A stretch of 64,000 nucleotides of DNA from Cyanidium caldarium (GCA_026184775.1 JANCYW010000002.1:496001-560000), one strand, 5' to 3'; positions 37,338 to 47,652 are shown, counted from the first letter of the stretch. Numbers and translations are program-made. Notes: generated from the sequence alone by a model not told the origin.

Positions 37338-38740
37338 GACGATGAGAATGGACAATAATGGGAGGAGGACGTTGTGGAGTGAAACCCACGACCGCGACCC
37401 GAACAGGACCGCCTTTCGCGCGCGCATCGGCCCGGATCCCCGGTCCCGTTCGACGCGATGCAGGCAGCGGCACTGGAGCATCACGGCGGCGATGCGCTGC
37501 TTCAGTGCCAACGATATCACCACGCCCGCTCAGCATCGCCTCGGCAACGCCCGACGCCAACTGCACAAGCGCATACACTTTCTGAGCCATCATTTCATAT
37601 TTGTCTCGGGTTAGTTTCGAATGGCCACTGGGATATTCTTGGGGCGAGGGCACGTTGGTACGACGTGCGGCACCACGACACCTCGTATGAGCGGCTCGGG
37701 TGCCGGGCAGGCCTCGCTTAAAAAAGACAAGGTGATCGACCGAGGACACAATGGAGTGGACACGAACAACAGACTCGACAACGACCATCCGATGCATGCA
37801 CGTACACATAGACGCCACGAGACCGCGGACCGACGCCGACAACGCCCTCGGAAAGCACATCTCCCTGACGCGTCCGTCTCCTCTCTCCCTCTCATTCGCG
37901 ATATTTGACGAGGCGCTGGCCTTGGATGCGGTCTGTGCCAGGACGGGCGTCTCCAGGACGCCAACGTGGGCGGTGACGCGAGTGCATTGTAAACGCTCGC
38001 CCAGGAAGTGGGAAAGTGCAACTGCCGATTCCTCTACAGGCTCCGGCACCGGCACGCCCCCGCTGCCCGGTCGCATCGGCATCGCAACCTTCAAGGAGTG
38101 AACCGCGCCAAAGATTTCCCTACTGAGAACGTTGTCGGCCGCGATGGGCTGCACTCGTTGTCGGCGCGCCAGACACCTGCACGCCGACGACCGCAACGAG
38201 CAACGGCCGTCCACACACACACACACACGACAACCACGATCGTCGCACCGATCCGCACACTTCGCCCACAACACCCGTCAGCGAGGCGTGCGGCCGGTGA
38301 TGGAAATGGGGGGGAATGGCGCCTCACCCAAATGGGCAGCGAGCGTCACTGGCGGCGCCGCTCCGAGGCACGCGCACCGCAGCCACCGACCACCACCGAG
38401 GGCAACGGCGGTGCACGCGCTCGACCCTAAAGTGAGACGCTCCACAAGCAGCCTCGTGGGGCCCGCAAACCTGTGCCGCTCTATTGTGCGTGCGTGCTAC
38501 TTGTCGCTGTCGCGCCGCCATCAGATCCACCTCCGTCGTGCTTCCCGCGGTCGAACACGGGCGGCGGTGACAAGTCCAAACGAGCGAGAGCGCGCACGCG
38601 CCAAAAATTGCGCGCAGCGCCCAGTTTCGGTCGAGCGACGGGACCGGAGACGAGCATGCACAGCGTGGCTTATACGAGCGACAATACGTTCTACACACCG
38701 AACGGCCGCGACGGGAGGTCACGTCGATCCCCCTCTTCTC
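37338..38740. other. 1.4-kb stretch without a convincing gene
   Basis: The longest gene-free stretch here. Open frames exist on both strands (for example minus 37120-38274 and plus 38132-38761), but they lack a good ATG, family motifs or ordered-looking sequence. The most protein-like piece is on the minus strand near 37520-37600, reading MMAQKVYALVQLASGVAEAM. It also holds a CA microsatellite (about 38210-38228), an A-run at 37720-37725 and an E2F-like GCGCCAAAAA at 38598-38607. It could hold a non-coding RNA or a fast-evolving gene. Confidence 0.4.
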
Positions 38741-39211
38741 CTAGACGTAGGTCAGAACTAGCGAAAGGATCACTGCGGCACCGAGAAAAACGGCCACGAA
38801 CCATGGAAACACGGTATCGGGCGCGAAGAGTCGGCGTTCCAGCGCGGCCGCCTGCCAATGGTAGCGCCACAGGCCGATGAACAGCGCCACCTGGCCGAGC
38901 GCCACCAGCATGGTGCCGGTGACGCGCGCCAGCGGCAGTTTGATGAGTTTGGCGACGACCACGCCCAGCGCTACCGCGGAGGCGCTGGTGCGGAACATGG
39001 CCAGATTGGTGCGCTCCAGCGCCAACAAGTCGCGCGCGATGCCGTCGGTGTTCTGTCCGCGCCGGAAGCGAACGAGGTCGCGCAGCAGGGTCGCCCTCGG
39101 TTTCCACACATCACTGTGGGCGATGGTGTCTTCGCGACTCCGTTCTCGAGGCGTTTGTTCAAGTCGGCTTGCTGTGGGTGTGGATGGGGCGTCGAGAGGT
39201 CTCGAATTCAT
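38741..39211 (-). CDS. DUF202-family membrane protein
   Basis: A 156-residue protein with the DUF202 signature ARDLLALERTNLAMFRTSASAVALGVVVAKL, followed by two further hydrophobic segments (VTGTMLVALGQVALFIGLW and WFVAVFLGAAVILSLVLTY). DUF202 proteins are small three-helix membrane proteins; the yeast relatives Vtc1 and the VTC transmembrane domains act in polyphosphate synthesis. The N-terminal ~60 residues are hydrophilic. The role is unknown; a vacuolar or acidocalcisome location is only suggested by the Vtc link. The ATG at 39211 is used since the longer frame begins with TTG. Confidence 0.8.
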   Translation of the reverse strand: MNSRPLDAPSTPTASRLEQTPRERSREDTIAHSDVWKPRATLLRDLVRFRRGQNTDGIARDLLALERTNLAMFRTSASAVALGVVVAKLIKLPLARVTGTMLVALGQVALFIGLWRYHWQAAALERRLFAPDTVFPWFVAVFLGAAVILSLVLTYV

Positions 39212-39377
39212 CCCCAGTGTGGAGTGAAGAGTACCCAAACGATGGTCATGGTGCCGAGCCGGGCAAATCGGTGCGTCGACGCAACGCCCGACGCTTGAGA
39301 CGAGCGATCGCGTGGGAGGGACGTTTGAGAGCGTGCCGCGCCGCGTTCACTCGCACGGCTGCGTTTTACTCGTCGCC

Positions 39378-39887
39378 ATGCCTCCCGGCACAGCGTTCTT
39401 GCCGGGGATAGCTTTTCGGCATCGACCGCAACGTTTCCACTTGGTTCGCCCGATCCAATCGCCTGTTCACCCCGTCCCGGTCGCTCGCTGTCGTCGACGA
39501 CGTCGGCGCCCGCCTCTCGCCCGTCCATTGCGCGCGATGCTGGATGCGACGTTGCAAGAGGTAGCATCCGCTTTTGCTGGCGGTTGCGTAGGCGTCATGG
39601 GCACGCTCATCGCCCTAGAATTGTTGAAAACCCGCATCCGCGAGCGCAAACAGTGCCCGTACTGTGCGGGCCGCGGTCGCCTGGTGTGCGGCCAGTGCTA
39701 CGCCTTGGGGCACCGGCCGGCCGGCGACGGCCACCATGGCGCCAACCCGTGCAATCAGTGCGACAGCAGCGGCTACGTCACGTGTAACCACTGCGAGGGC
39801 AGTGGGAGCCTGCTGCCGTTCGAAGCCGAGCAGGCGCTCCTGAAGAGTTACGAGGACGAGTGGATCCAGGACGACCTCTTCCAATGA
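39378..39887 (+). CDS. ORANGE-like plastid protein with DnaJ-type zinc finger
   Basis: A 169-residue protein. The leader (about 50 residues, Arg/Pro/His-rich) suits a plastid transit peptide. A hydrophobic segment lies near residues 60-80 (FAGGCVGVMGTLIALELL), then four CxxCxxxG units: CPYCAGRG, CGQCYALG, CNQCDSSG and CNHCEGSG. A membrane helix immediately before this zinc finger is the plan of plant ORANGE and ORANGE-like proteins, which hold phytoene synthase in plastids. It has one membrane helix instead of the two typical of plant ORANGE and no J domain. An ORANGE relative or another thylakoid/envelope chaperone is the best reading. Confidence 0.75.
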   Translation: MPPGTAFLPGIAFRHRPQRFHLVRPIQSPVHPVPVARCRRRRRRPPLARPLRAMLDATLQEVASAFAGGCVGVMGTLIALELLKTRIRERKQCPYCAGRGRLVCGQCYALGHRPAGDGHHGANPCNQCDSSGYVTCNHCEGSGSLLPFEAEQALLKSYEDEWIQDDLFQ

Positions 39888-40218
39888 AGAACGAAGAGGA
39901 GAGAACTATGGCACGGGGACCTGAAATGGAATTCATCGACTCGAGCAGGCTCCGAACGGTGGGGACGTGCACCACGTATTTTCTCCCCGCTCCCCTCTCC
40001 GTCTCACGGGCACCCGCGGCATCACGCACCGTGCGCGCGCATCTCGATGCGCGCATTCCAGAACACGCGTTGCACGGACGCCGCACCATCGCGACGAGAT
40101 TGCGAGCGATGCCGCAGCGTTTCTCGCTCGATTCGAACGGCTTCCATCGACACGTTGCCCTCGCATTAAGAACACTTTCATCGACCGTTCGACACTCTGT
40201 ACACACGCTCACTGGTCA
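39888..40218. other. Intergenic region upstream of the DUF547 gene
   Basis: About 330 bp; the DUF547 frame is open from 39967 but starts there without an ATG. It contains the string TTCGAACGGC at 40131-40140, also found upstream of the RING gene. No gene is supported. Confidence 0.4.
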
Positions 40219-41871
40219 ATGGAGAGTCCATGGGAGGAGGTACCTCGGGAGCAACGGCGGCGCGGGGCTGCGGGCGAGGCGGCCGACGTTAACGGCAAGG
40301 GCGACGCCGGCTCGCTGCTGACCGCGGAGCTGGTGACGTTGCACGCGCGGGCGTTTGGGCTGGTGTTTGGGCGTTGCGGCGGGGTGCGCATGTCGCTGAC
40401 GAAATATTCTGCGCCGAAGTCGGTGTTGCAACGCGGGACGGGCGCTATGTGGGTGTCGAAGAGGCGGCTGCTGCAGTGGATGCGCACCGAGACCGACTGG
40501 CTGGGACCATCACCGGCGGCGGGGGCGGGGGCGACTGCCACGCCGCCACCGACGCCGGTGGCGGAGGTCGGCTCGCCGGTGACGCCGCCCTCTGAAGCCG
40601 GAGAGAAGGGCGCGGCGGCTACCCGTAGCAGCTCACCGGTGGACGCGGCGCTGGATGCCGACGCGCAGGCCAAGGCGGAGGCGATTTTGATGACGTTGGT
40701 GGAGGGCGGTGTGTTGCTGGGCCGGGGCAGCGGCGGTCGCAAGAGCATCGATTCGCCTGCCACTTTCATCCGTTACGCCATCGCTTACCCGTTGCAGCAT
40801 TCGGGCAGCCGGGCGCTGAACACGTTGGTGAGCCTGCCGCGCGGTGCGGTGTTGGAGTCGCGTTACGATGCGCGCCTGCTGGCGTTGGAATTGGAAAACG
40901 TTATGGACCAGCTGCTGCCGGACGTCACCAGCCCGAATGGCGAGAGTGTGGATTACGCGGCGGTGCGCCGGCACCCGCAGTTCCCGCGGTGGCTGGCGCT
41001 GGCCACGCTCCTCGCCTGGTGTCGCCATCCGGACGACTCGCTACCTGCTGACAGCGAGAAAGTGGCATTTTACGTGAACATCCACAACATGATGGCGATC
41101 CAGACCAAGGCGACCGTGCACGCCGCCGCGCCGCGCCGCCAGGCCGATGGCACGCTGGCGCGCGCGCGTGGCTACCCGAACCTGTACGAGCTGGAGATGT
41201 TCTTACACAAAACGTATCTGGTGTTGTGCGGCGAGCTGGTGTCGTTGTGCACGCTGAAGAACGCGGTCATTCGGGGGCAGCGCCTGCGGGGCGGCCGCAC
41301 CACCAGTTGTCTGTCGGCGTTGGCGGTGAAGCAGGTGGATCCGCGGGTGCATTTCGTGCTCAACTGGGGCGCCAAGTCGTGTCCGGCGCTGCGCACGCTG
41401 CATCTGAAGGAGTGCGATGCCGAGTTGGATGCGGCTACGGCGGCGTTTCTAGCGGATCGCCGTCAGGTGGAGGTGGTCGAGCGCAACCACACCCTCACGA
41501 TGTCGCGTCTGTTTCTGTGGTACCGCGGCGACTTTACCAAGGCGCGCACCGACCTCGGCCTGTTGGAATGGATGCAGGCGCACGCGTCGGACCCGTCGGC
41601 GGCGACGACCGCCCGTTTGCGCGAGGTGGTGAGCGAGATGCGTCGCCGCGAAGGGACCATTCGGAACGAGAGGAAACAGAGACTGGCCAAGCGAAAGCAG
41701 AACACGGCCATGGTGGCGGTGCAGTGGCGGGCGCTGTGGCCGGGCGATTGGTTCCGCCCGAACGGATCGCTGCCGGCGGCGTGGCGCCTGCGTTATCGCC
41801 GCTTCGATTATGGCGACAATGCCTTCGGCGCCGGGCATCACCACGTGTTCCTGCCGGAGAATATGTGTTAA
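40219..41871 (+). CDS. DEP-like plus DUF547 domain protein
   Basis: A 550-residue protein. The N-terminal third resembles a DEP domain (SKRRLLQWM, then AEAILMTLVEGGVLLGRG, residues ~85-180) interrupted by a Pro/Ala/Thr-rich insertion. The DUF547 domain lies at about 265-450, with VAFYVNIHNMMAIQT, TLKNAVIRG and the diagnostic VHFVLNWGAKSCPALRTLH, then the LFLWYRGDF motif. DUF547 occurs alone in bacteria and plants and together with DEP in several eukaryotes; its biochemical role is unknown. The last ~90 residues are basic. The ATG at 40219 is the first in the ordered part. Confidence 0.8.
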   Translation: MESPWEEVPREQRRRGAAGEAADVNGKGDAGSLLTAELVTLHARAFGLVFGRCGGVRMSLTKYSAPKSVLQRGTGAMWVSKRRLLQWMRTETDWLGPSPAAGAGATATPPPTPVAEVGSPVTPPSEAGEKGAAATRSSSPVDAALDADAQAKAEAILMTLVEGGVLLGRGSGGRKSIDSPATFIRYAIAYPLQHSGSRALNTLVSLPRGAVLESRYDARLLALELENVMDQLLPDVTSPNGESVDYAAVRRHPQFPRWLALATLLAWCRHPDDSLPADSEKVAFYVNIHNMMAIQTKATVHAAAPRRQADGTLARARGYPNLYELEMFLHKTYLVLCGELVSLCTLKNAVIRGQRLRGGRTTSCLSALAVKQVDPRVHFVLNWGAKSCPALRTLHLKECDAELDAATAAFLADRRQVEVVERNHTLTMSRLFLWYRGDFTKARTDLGLLEWMQAHASDPSAATTARLREVVSEMRRREGTIRNERKQRLAKRKQNTAMVAVQWRALWPGDWFRPNGSLPAAWRLRYRRFDYGDNAFGAGHHHVFLPENMC

Positions 41872-42052
41872 CGGACCCGCAAGAAAACATGGGCGGACGG
41901 GTGGACAAGCTCAAACACCGTCGACAGCGGGCATGTGTGAGTAGGGAACGGCATTGCGTGGCGATCGGCGGGCGCCGACCTCGCCGCGTCTCGACAAGCG
42001 AGGAACGTAAAACCATTGACGGGGACCAATGTATTTACCAACGGCTGCCTCT

Positions 42053-43768
42053 CTACACGTCCTTCTCCAGATACGACTGCAGCAGGGCGCGCGTGCTGGC
42101 ATTAAACGCGGCGGATACCGCGTCGCCCGACTTGTCCCGGCGCTGCTGGAGCTCCTGGCGCACGCGCTTGGCCAGCACCTTGCCCAGCTCGACGCCCCAC
42201 TGGTCGAAACTGTTCAGCCCCCAGATAAAGCCCTCGACGCAGGTGCGGTGCTCGAACAGCGCCAGCAGCCCGCCAAGGGTGAACGCGTCCAGCACCGTGC
42301 ACAGCAGGCTGGAGGAAGGTCGGTTGCCGGCGAACACCTTGTGCGGTATCAGCGACTCGGGCACGCCCTCCGCTCGCAGCTGCTCGGCCGATTTGCCGAC
42401 GGCCAGCGCATCCGGCTGCGCAAAAAAGTTGCTCATCAGCTCGTCGTGGTTGCTCACCGGATAGCCGGGCACTGTGCGCGGCGTCTGCGAGCGCCGGAAA
42501 CCGATAAAGTCCGCCGGCACCACGCGTCCCTGGTGCATCAGCTGGTAGAAGGAGTGCTGGCCGTTGGTGCCGGGCTCGCCGAAATTCACCACCCCGGTGG
42601 CATCGGCCGTCCACAGATCGCGCCCGTCCAGCCGCACCCGCTTGCCGTTGCTCTCCATGTCCACCTGCTGAATGTGCGGTGCCAGCTTCAGCAGCGCCTG
42701 GCTATAGGGCAGCAGGGCGCGTGTCGGATACCCCAAAAAGGTGGCGTTCCACACGCCCCACAGCCCGTACAGCACCGGCAGATTGCGTCGTCCGTCGCGC
42801 TCACCGACGAAATGCACGTCCATCGCGTGCGCGCCCGCCAAAAACTGCTGCATCACTGCAAAACCGTAATGCAGCGACAGCGGCACCAGGCCCACTGCAC
42901 TGCATACCGAGTAGCGACCACCGACCCAGTCCCAGAAACCGAACATGCCGCGCTGCGGGTCGATGCCAAACGCCGCCACCGCCTCGGTGTTGGTGCTCAC
43001 CGCCACCATGTGTTGCGCGACCGCGCGCTCGCCCAGCGCGCCCACAATCCACTGTTTGAGGGTGCGCGCGTTCAGCATGGTCTCCGCGGTGGTGAACGTC
43101 TTGCTCACCACCACCACCAGGGTCGTCTCTGGCCGCAGGCCGTCCAAGGCGCGGGTCACATCCACCGGATCCACGTTGGCCAAGAAGCGCAGGCGACGGC
43201 CGCGAGCGGCTTGTGCTGCCTGTGCATCGTTGCGCAGCGCCTCGTACACAAACTCCGGCCCCAGATAACTGCCGCCGATGCCGATGGACACCACGTCGGT
43301 GAGCGGCTGGCCAGTGGCGCCCAGCCAGTCGCGCCCACCGCGCACCTGCTCGGAAAAGTGGTGGATGGCGTCCAGCACCCGATGCACCTCTTGCAGCGCC
43401 TCGACGGGTATGTGGGCGGTGGGCGGCAAGTGATCGTTGGCATCCCGTGGCGCCCGCAGCGCCACGTGCATCACGGAGCGATCCTCGGTGACGTTGATGC
43501 GCTCACCGCGGAACATGGCGTGCACTTTCTGCTCCAGCCGCATCTCCTCCGCCAACTGCAGCAACAACGTCAGCGTCTCCGGCGTCGCCCGCTGCCGCGA
43601 ATAGTCCAACAGCAAGTCCCGGTACTGCACCCGGAACGCCGCACACCGCTCTGCGTCTTGCAGCAGCTGCGACAAGTGCAGCCGGCGGATGGTCTCGTCC
43701 GCGTGCCGTTGCAACGCCGTCCACGACTCCGGTAGGTGGGAGCGCGGAAGAGAGGCGGAACTGGACAT
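42053..43768 (-). CDS. GPI: Glucose-6-phosphate isomerase
   Basis: A 571-residue phosphoglucose isomerase interconverting glucose-6-phosphate and fructose-6-phosphate. Landmarks are [28 protein letters not shown], the family signature [14 protein letters not shown], the catalytic-glutamate region [18 protein letters not shown], and the C-terminal signature [21 protein letters not shown]. The length equals that of bacterial/cytosolic forms. The N-terminus lacks a clear transit peptide, so a cytosolic enzyme is likely. The frame remains open to 44047, but upstream in-frame sequence passes through GA repeats and is not conserved. It is convergent with the DUF547 gene. Confidence 0.97.
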   Translation of the reverse strand: MSSSASLPRSHLPESWTALQRHADETIRRLHLSQLLQDAERCAAFRVQYRDLLLDYSRQRATPETLTLLLQLAEEMRLEQKVHAMFRGERINVTEDRSVMHVALRAPRDANDHLPPTAHIPVEALQEVHRVLDAIHHFSEQVRGGRDWLGATGQPLTDVVSIGIGGSYLGPEFVYEALRNDAQAAQAARGRRLRFLANVDPVDVTRALDGLRPETTLVVVVSKTFTTAETMLNARTLKQWIVGALGERAVAQHMVAVSTNTEAVAAFGIDPQRGMFGFWDWVGGRYSVCSAVGLVPLSLHYGFAVMQQFLAGAHAMDVHFVGERDGRRNLPVLYGLWGVWNATFLGYPTRALLPYSQALLKLAPHIQQVDMESNGKRVRLDGRDLWTADATGVVNFGEPGTNGQHSFYQLMHQGRVVPADFIGFRRSQTPRTVPGYPVSNHDELMSNFFAQPDALAVGKSAEQLRAEGVPESLIPHKVFAGNRPSSSLLCTVLDAFTLGGLLALFEHRTCVEGFIWGLNSFDQWGVELGKVLAKRVRQELQQRRDKSGDAVSAAFNASTRALLQSYLEKDV

Positions 43769-44063
43769 CCCTATGAAGACCGGGTGATGGAGGATGAGAA
43801 AATCTGAGACAGAGACACACACAGAGAGAGAGAGAGCCGCAGACTCACACGGTCGTCCACCGATCCGAGGTGCCGATCGGGTGCCGGTGCACACGACTCC
43901 CCACCACCGCGCCGCAGCCGTCGCTCCAATTCTTCGCTCCTGCCGCCGCGTTCTCGCGTCGGGTGCGCGGACCCGCATAGGGCGAAACACGCACGGCCCG
44001 CCGGTTGCATCCATCACCACCGCCTCCACAAACGTCCACTTGTTCACGTATACGACGGGCGCT
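43769..44063. other. Upstream region of glucose-6-phosphate isomerase
   Basis: About 295 bp with a GA microsatellite near 43822-43835. No gene is recognised. Confidence 0.4.
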
Positions 44064-45557
44064 TTATCGCGACGGTCGTGACGACAGCGGTGGTGAGGAG
44101 GGATCGCGGTGGCCGACGCCGGCGGCAGAGGAGCCGCTACCGGCCGCGATGACCCGGGAGCGGTCCATGAAAAAGGCTAAAATATCGGACAGGGAGATGA
44201 CGCCCAGCACGTGCTGCTGCTCGTCGACCACGAACACTTGGCGCACCCGAAAGTCGTATCCGAGGTGTTGGAATACGGTGTTGAGGGTGTCGTGCGGGTT
44301 GCAGGTGGCGAGGCGGTGCGAGCGGTGGCGACGTTGCTGGGTCAGCCGCGGGTGGTCACGCACCTTCACGGTGGTGTCGCGCAGCAGGTGATAGCGCCAT
44401 CGTAGCGAAAAGTTAGGGGCGGGTGCTGCGGCGTTGTGCTCGATGCGTTCTGGCGATGGCGCCGGCGTGGTATGCAGCAGCTCGGGGGCGATCAGCCACA
44501 GCGCATCGGTGCGCGACAGCACGTTGACGAGGGCGCCGGCCTCGTTGACCACCGGTAGGGCGTGCACATCGCCGTCTACCATGAGGCGCAGCGCGTCCTG
44601 CAGGGACTGGTTCTCGTTGACGGTCAGCACGTCTTGAAAAGTGCCGATCCGCAGCATCTCGATCGGCACCGAGAACAGCTCCAACAGCGTCGCCGAGGTG
44701 CCGGCGGCCGCCACCGCGTCCGCTGGCAACTCCGCACTTGCGTCTTGGTTCAACACCTCGGTCACCTGTTGCGCCGCCAGTTGCTCGCTGAGAAACGACA
44801 GGATGCGCGCGTGGTCCAACACCGACAGCACCGTCTTATCCACCCCGCTGATCAGCGGCAGATGATGGATGTGGTGATCGCGCAGCAGCACCGACGCCTC
44901 GTACAGCGAGCCGTTGGCGCGGCACGTGACCATTTGGAACGAGTTGTGTCGTGGCAGACGACCGTAGGACCACTTGGCCGGTGGTCGCAGCCACAGCGAT
45001 GAGGGCGCCGCCAGAGCCCCATCGCCCGCGCGCTTGCGAGCCACGCCCGCACCGCTGCCATAGCTGGCGTCGGCGTCGGTGCCGCCTCTTCGACAAAATT
45101 GCAACCACCCGTCCAATGTCTGCGCGTGCAATAGTGCCAGCGCGCGTTGATCATACTGGTCGTCGCTCAGCGAGCGCCGCACCGCCTCGCCGCCGCCGCT
45201 GTCCTCCACTGCGCCGTCCTCGGCGTCCAGTCGTTCCTGGAGAAACAACAAGATCTCCCCAACGTCCGCCGTAGATAACATTCCCACCAGTTCCTGACTC
45301 GATGACGCATCCCACAATAGCGCCACCGCTGTCTGCTGCTCCAGCAGCGCCGCAAACGCATCGGCGAGCGACAGCCCCACCTCCAACACCACCACCCGCG
45401 AGTTCATCGGCAACACCTCGTCTACGCGCCGCTCCTTCATAAACCGCGTCACTGCCGCCCGAGCCACCTCCAGGTGTCGAGCCATGGTCTGCGCACCAGC
45501 AGCGCCATCGCCAGCAGTTGATGACGCCGGCACGTCGTCCGCTCCCGGGGGCTCCAT
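44064..45557 (-). CDS. SNF4: AMPK/SnRK1 gamma (Snf4-type) subunit with four CBS repeats
   Basis: A 497-residue regulatory subunit of the energy-sensing kinase AMPK/SNF1/SnRK1. Four CBS motifs can be traced. CBS1 has [20 protein letters not shown] then [21 protein letters not shown], close to yeast Snf4. CBS2 has [15 protein letters not shown] and [14 protein letters not shown]3 has [42 protein letters not shown]4 has [27 protein letters not shown] pairs bind adenine nucleotides. There are large insertions between repeats, and no carbohydrate-binding module of plant beta-gamma type is seen. The ATG at 45557 is used because the frame upstream begins with TTG. Confidence 0.88.
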   Translation of the reverse strand: MEPPGADDVPASSTAGDGAAGAQTMARHLEVARAAVTRFMKERRVDEVLPMNSRVVVLEVGLSLADAFAALLEQQTAVALLWDASSSQELVGMLSTADVGEILLFLQERLDAEDGAVEDSGGGEAVRRSLSDDQYDQRALALLHAQTLDGWLQFCRRGGTDADASYGSGAGVARKRAGDGALAAPSSLWLRPPAKWSYGRLPRHNSFQMVTCRANGSLYEASVLLRDHHIHHLPLISGVDKTVLSVLDHARILSFLSEQLAAQQVTEVLNQDASAELPADAVAAAGTSATLLELFSVPIEMLRIGTFQDVLTVNENQSLQDALRLMVDGDVHALPVVNEAGALVNVLSRTDALWLIAPELLHTTPAPSPERIEHNAAAPAPNFSLRWRYHLLRDTTVKVRDHPRLTQQRRHRSHRLATCNPHDTLNTVFQHLGYDFRVRQVFVVDEQQHVLGVISLSDILAFFMDRSRVIAAGSGSSAAGVGHRDPSSPPLSSRPSR

Positions 45558-46039
45558 GGCGTCCCGCCGGTAGCAACGCCCGCGCCGTCGCCCGCTCGTC
45601 GACGTCCCGGCGGCGCGCACCCGTCCGCCCACAGCTGCTGACAATTAGGGATCCGTCGGGAGCGGTGTCTGCAGCTCCGAGGTGTCTATGGCTCGGGCCA
45701 TGAGCCGGTCGCCGCCAACGGCCCGCCGAGGAAACACACCGGCAGCGCGATACCTGGCGGCGTCCACCGAGGGCTGCGGGATCCGGCGCGGGCGCCATGC
45801 ATGGCGAGGCACCGCGGGGCGGGAGACCATCGACAGAGAGAGAGAGAGAGAGACGGGGTTGTGTTGGTTGGTGTCCACGGCAAGGGGTCGCTCCGAGCGG
45901 CGCTCGCCACAGTTTATGTACAGACCAGCATCGACGATGGAGGCCGCCATCGGCCATCACACCCTCACACTGCGATGCTCGCCACAGTTTATGTACAGAC
46001 CAGCATCACCGATGGAGGCCGCCATCGGCCATCACACCC
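45558..46039. other. Upstream region of the AMPK-gamma gene
   Basis: About 480 bp downstream of the TraB gene and upstream of the gamma subunit. It carries a GA microsatellite near 45834-45851 and a 70-bp direct repeat whose second copy reaches into the TraB stop region. No gene is supported. Confidence 0.4.
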
Positions 46040-46046
46040 TCACACT
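45902..46046. repeat. 70-bp direct repeat, two copies
   Basis: Copy one is 45902-45971 and copy two is 45977-46046, a 75-bp period with a 5-bp spacer. They differ at two adjacent positions (CATCGACGATGG versus CATCACCGATGG). The second copy includes the last codons and stop of the TraB gene, suggesting that the gene's 3' end was duplicated. Confidence 0.92.
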
Positions 46047-47161
46047 TCTCCTTGCGTTGTCGCCCGCACCAGCTGCGCCTCTCGTCGCAGGCGCCGTTCG
46101 ATGCCGTCCATGTGCCCAAGACCGACGATGGCCACGACGCGCTCGCCGGGCGCATTCAGGATGGATTGCGCCAGAATGGCGTCGCGTTCGTGCAGCAGCG
46201 GTCGCATCAGCTCCGGCAGGTACCGTCCGATAAAGTGGTTGAATTGGCGCACACGCGGTCGATTCAACAGCTGATCCACCACATCGGCGGTGCCGCCGGG
46301 CACTGAGCCGCGTCGCTGGATCGCTTCCCGCAGGTTGCGCTCGAATTCGGCCACCTCGGCGGGCACCTGAAACTGTTTGGGTCGCAGAAGGATCTCCAGA
46401 AAGTGGCTCCGCAATTCGGTGATGATGCGGTCCAGCGTCTCGCGGGCGTTGCGGTCTCCGTAGACGACTCGGGCGCCGAGCGCTTCCGCCTCACGGATGG
46501 CGTTCATGAATTCGCCGCCGGGAATGAGGCCGGCCACCCGGAAACTGCGATACCAGCTGCGCAACATCGGCTCCAGCAGTTTGGCCAGCAACGAGCCGCT
46601 CCGGTTGCTAGAAAACGACTGGAACAGGTCCGTGAGGAACGATTCGCCACTGTCGTGAGTGTCGCGCTCCATCTCGCGTCGCAGGCGCTCCGCTCGCCGG
46701 GCATCCAACTCCACCACCACCGTGTCCGGGCGCACCGTGCGGATCAGCTCAGTGGTCTGCTCCGCCGAACGCGGCGATATGTGCGCCGTGCCCAAAATAT
46801 ACACCACCGAGCCGTTGCACGGATTCCGCAGCTGCACCGGGTTGTCGTCGGTGACCTCGGCGTCGTCGTTCAGCGGCGCCGTGTGCCCGCTGGAAAAACG
46901 CGTCAGCGTCATCGCCGGCGACGCTCCACAAACTGGCCCGCGCGGCCCCCGCCCTGGCACCACCAGCGGTGACAGACCGACGTGCTGTGGCCAACCGCCC
47001 CAGGCAGCGCCGACGCCCACGCGCCTCCGTGCAGGCCGTTTCCACCCGCGGTGCCCGGCGATCACCGGATTGCCGCCGCCGCCGCCACTTGGCCGGAACG
47101 CTTGACGCCCGCTTCCCCATCCAGCCCGCCATGCCAGCCGGAACGTCTGAAACGCCACCAT
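46040..47161 (-). CDS. TraB/PrgY-family protein, probably mitochondrial
   Basis: A 373-residue TraB-domain protein. The conserved core runs from YILGTAHISPRSAEQTTELI through RPDTVVVELDARRAERL, the GGEFMNAIREAEALGARVVYGDR block and the closing VVAIVGLGHMDGIERRL. The family includes bacterial pheromone-shutdown protein PrgY and eukaryotic TRABD proteins on mitochondrial membranes; the fold suggests a metal-dependent hydrolase. The leader from the ATG at 47161 (MVAFQTFRLAWRAGWGSGRQ) is a good mitochondrial presequence. A further upstream ATG at 47371 is possible. It is divergent from mitochondrial FtsZ. Confidence 0.85.
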   Translation of the reverse strand: MVAFQTFRLAWRAGWGSGRQAFRPSGGGGGNPVIAGHRGWKRPARRRVGVGAAWGGWPQHVGLSPLVVPGRGPRGPVCGASPAMTLTRFSSGHTAPLNDDAEVTDDNPVQLRNPCNGSVVYILGTAHISPRSAEQTTELIRTVRPDTVVVELDARRAERLRREMERDTHDSGESFLTDLFQSFSSNRSGSLLAKLLEPMLRSWYRSFRVAGLIPGGEFMNAIREAEALGARVVYGDRNARETLDRIITELRSHFLEILLRPKQFQVPAEVAEFERNLREAIQRRGSVPGGTADVVDQLLNRPRVRQFNHFIGRYLPELMRPLLHERDAILAQSILNAPGERVVAIVGLGHMDGIERRLRREAQLVRATTQGEV

Positions 47162-47652
47162 GGGCACGCGCTCGAGCGCCCCCCGGGCGGTGTCTGTCGC
47201 GGCCGCCTCGGACGCGAGGCAGGCTCGAGTGGGGGTGGTGAAGAGCGCGCGCGCGGGCGAGCGAGCGATCTCGCGTCGCGACACACAACACGCAGCGCGG
47301 GCGATCGGGGGCACATCGCGCGCGCGCGCGCGCGAAAGGGCGGAATCGCAGCGCAGCGGCGCGAATGCCATCACTCGGATCGGCTGCCGACGACGGAGGG
47401 CGGTGCAGGTGCTGCGGCGGAGACCGGTGGTGTCTGGGGAGAGTGCGCGCTGTGGGAAGGAGTGTTGCAGAGGAGCACGCGCTCGGAGGGTATCCAGGAG
47501 TCGGTTCGTGGGATTGCTTGGTGGTTGCAGAGGCGGTAACTGGCTGCTTTGGGGGCGCCGTCGCTGGGGAGACCGGAGAGGTGCGCCACGTCTTCCCGCC
47601 AAAATTCGCGTCACCTTCACGCTCCCCTGGACGACTGCCAACCGCTCCCAAC
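47162..47652. promoter_or_regulatory. Shared upstream region of the TraB gene and FtsZ
   Basis: About 490 bp between divergent genes for mitochondrial proteins. It includes an alternating CG tract (about 47317-47334) followed by GCGCGAAA, and a near-perfect E2F-like site at 47593-47604. No gene is recognised. Confidence 0.5.
47593..47604. promoter_or_regulatory. E2F-like site upstream of FtsZ
   Basis: TTCCCGCCAAAA (complement TTTTGGCGGGAA) matches a classical E2F site on both sides. It is 48 bp upstream of the FtsZ ATG. Confidence 0.5.

Noticed and set aside
37608-37630. Possible T-arm of a tRNA (GGTTAGTTTCGAATGGCC)
   Set aside because: The stem can pair, but the loop is 8 nt with the wrong order of T-loop bases, and no anticodon or acceptor arm was found on either side. 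I also looked for permuted tRNA halves and saw none.
37120-38274. Long minus-strand open frame of 384 codons
   Set aside because: It begins without an ATG, overlaps the SDR gene antisense and shows no domain. Open frames this long are common in this GC-rich sequence.
38473-38880. Plus-strand open frame near an E2F-like motif (75 residues from the ATG at 38656)
   Set aside because: It runs antisense into the DUF202 gene and is basic low-complexity sequence without motifs.
43822-43835. GA, GT, CG and triplet microsatellites (also near 3272, 15029, 26097, 38210, 45834, 47317, 56313 and 59447)
   Set aside because: Short simple repeats are scattered throughout and look ordinary. None shows terminal repeats, target duplications or coding remnants of a mobile element.
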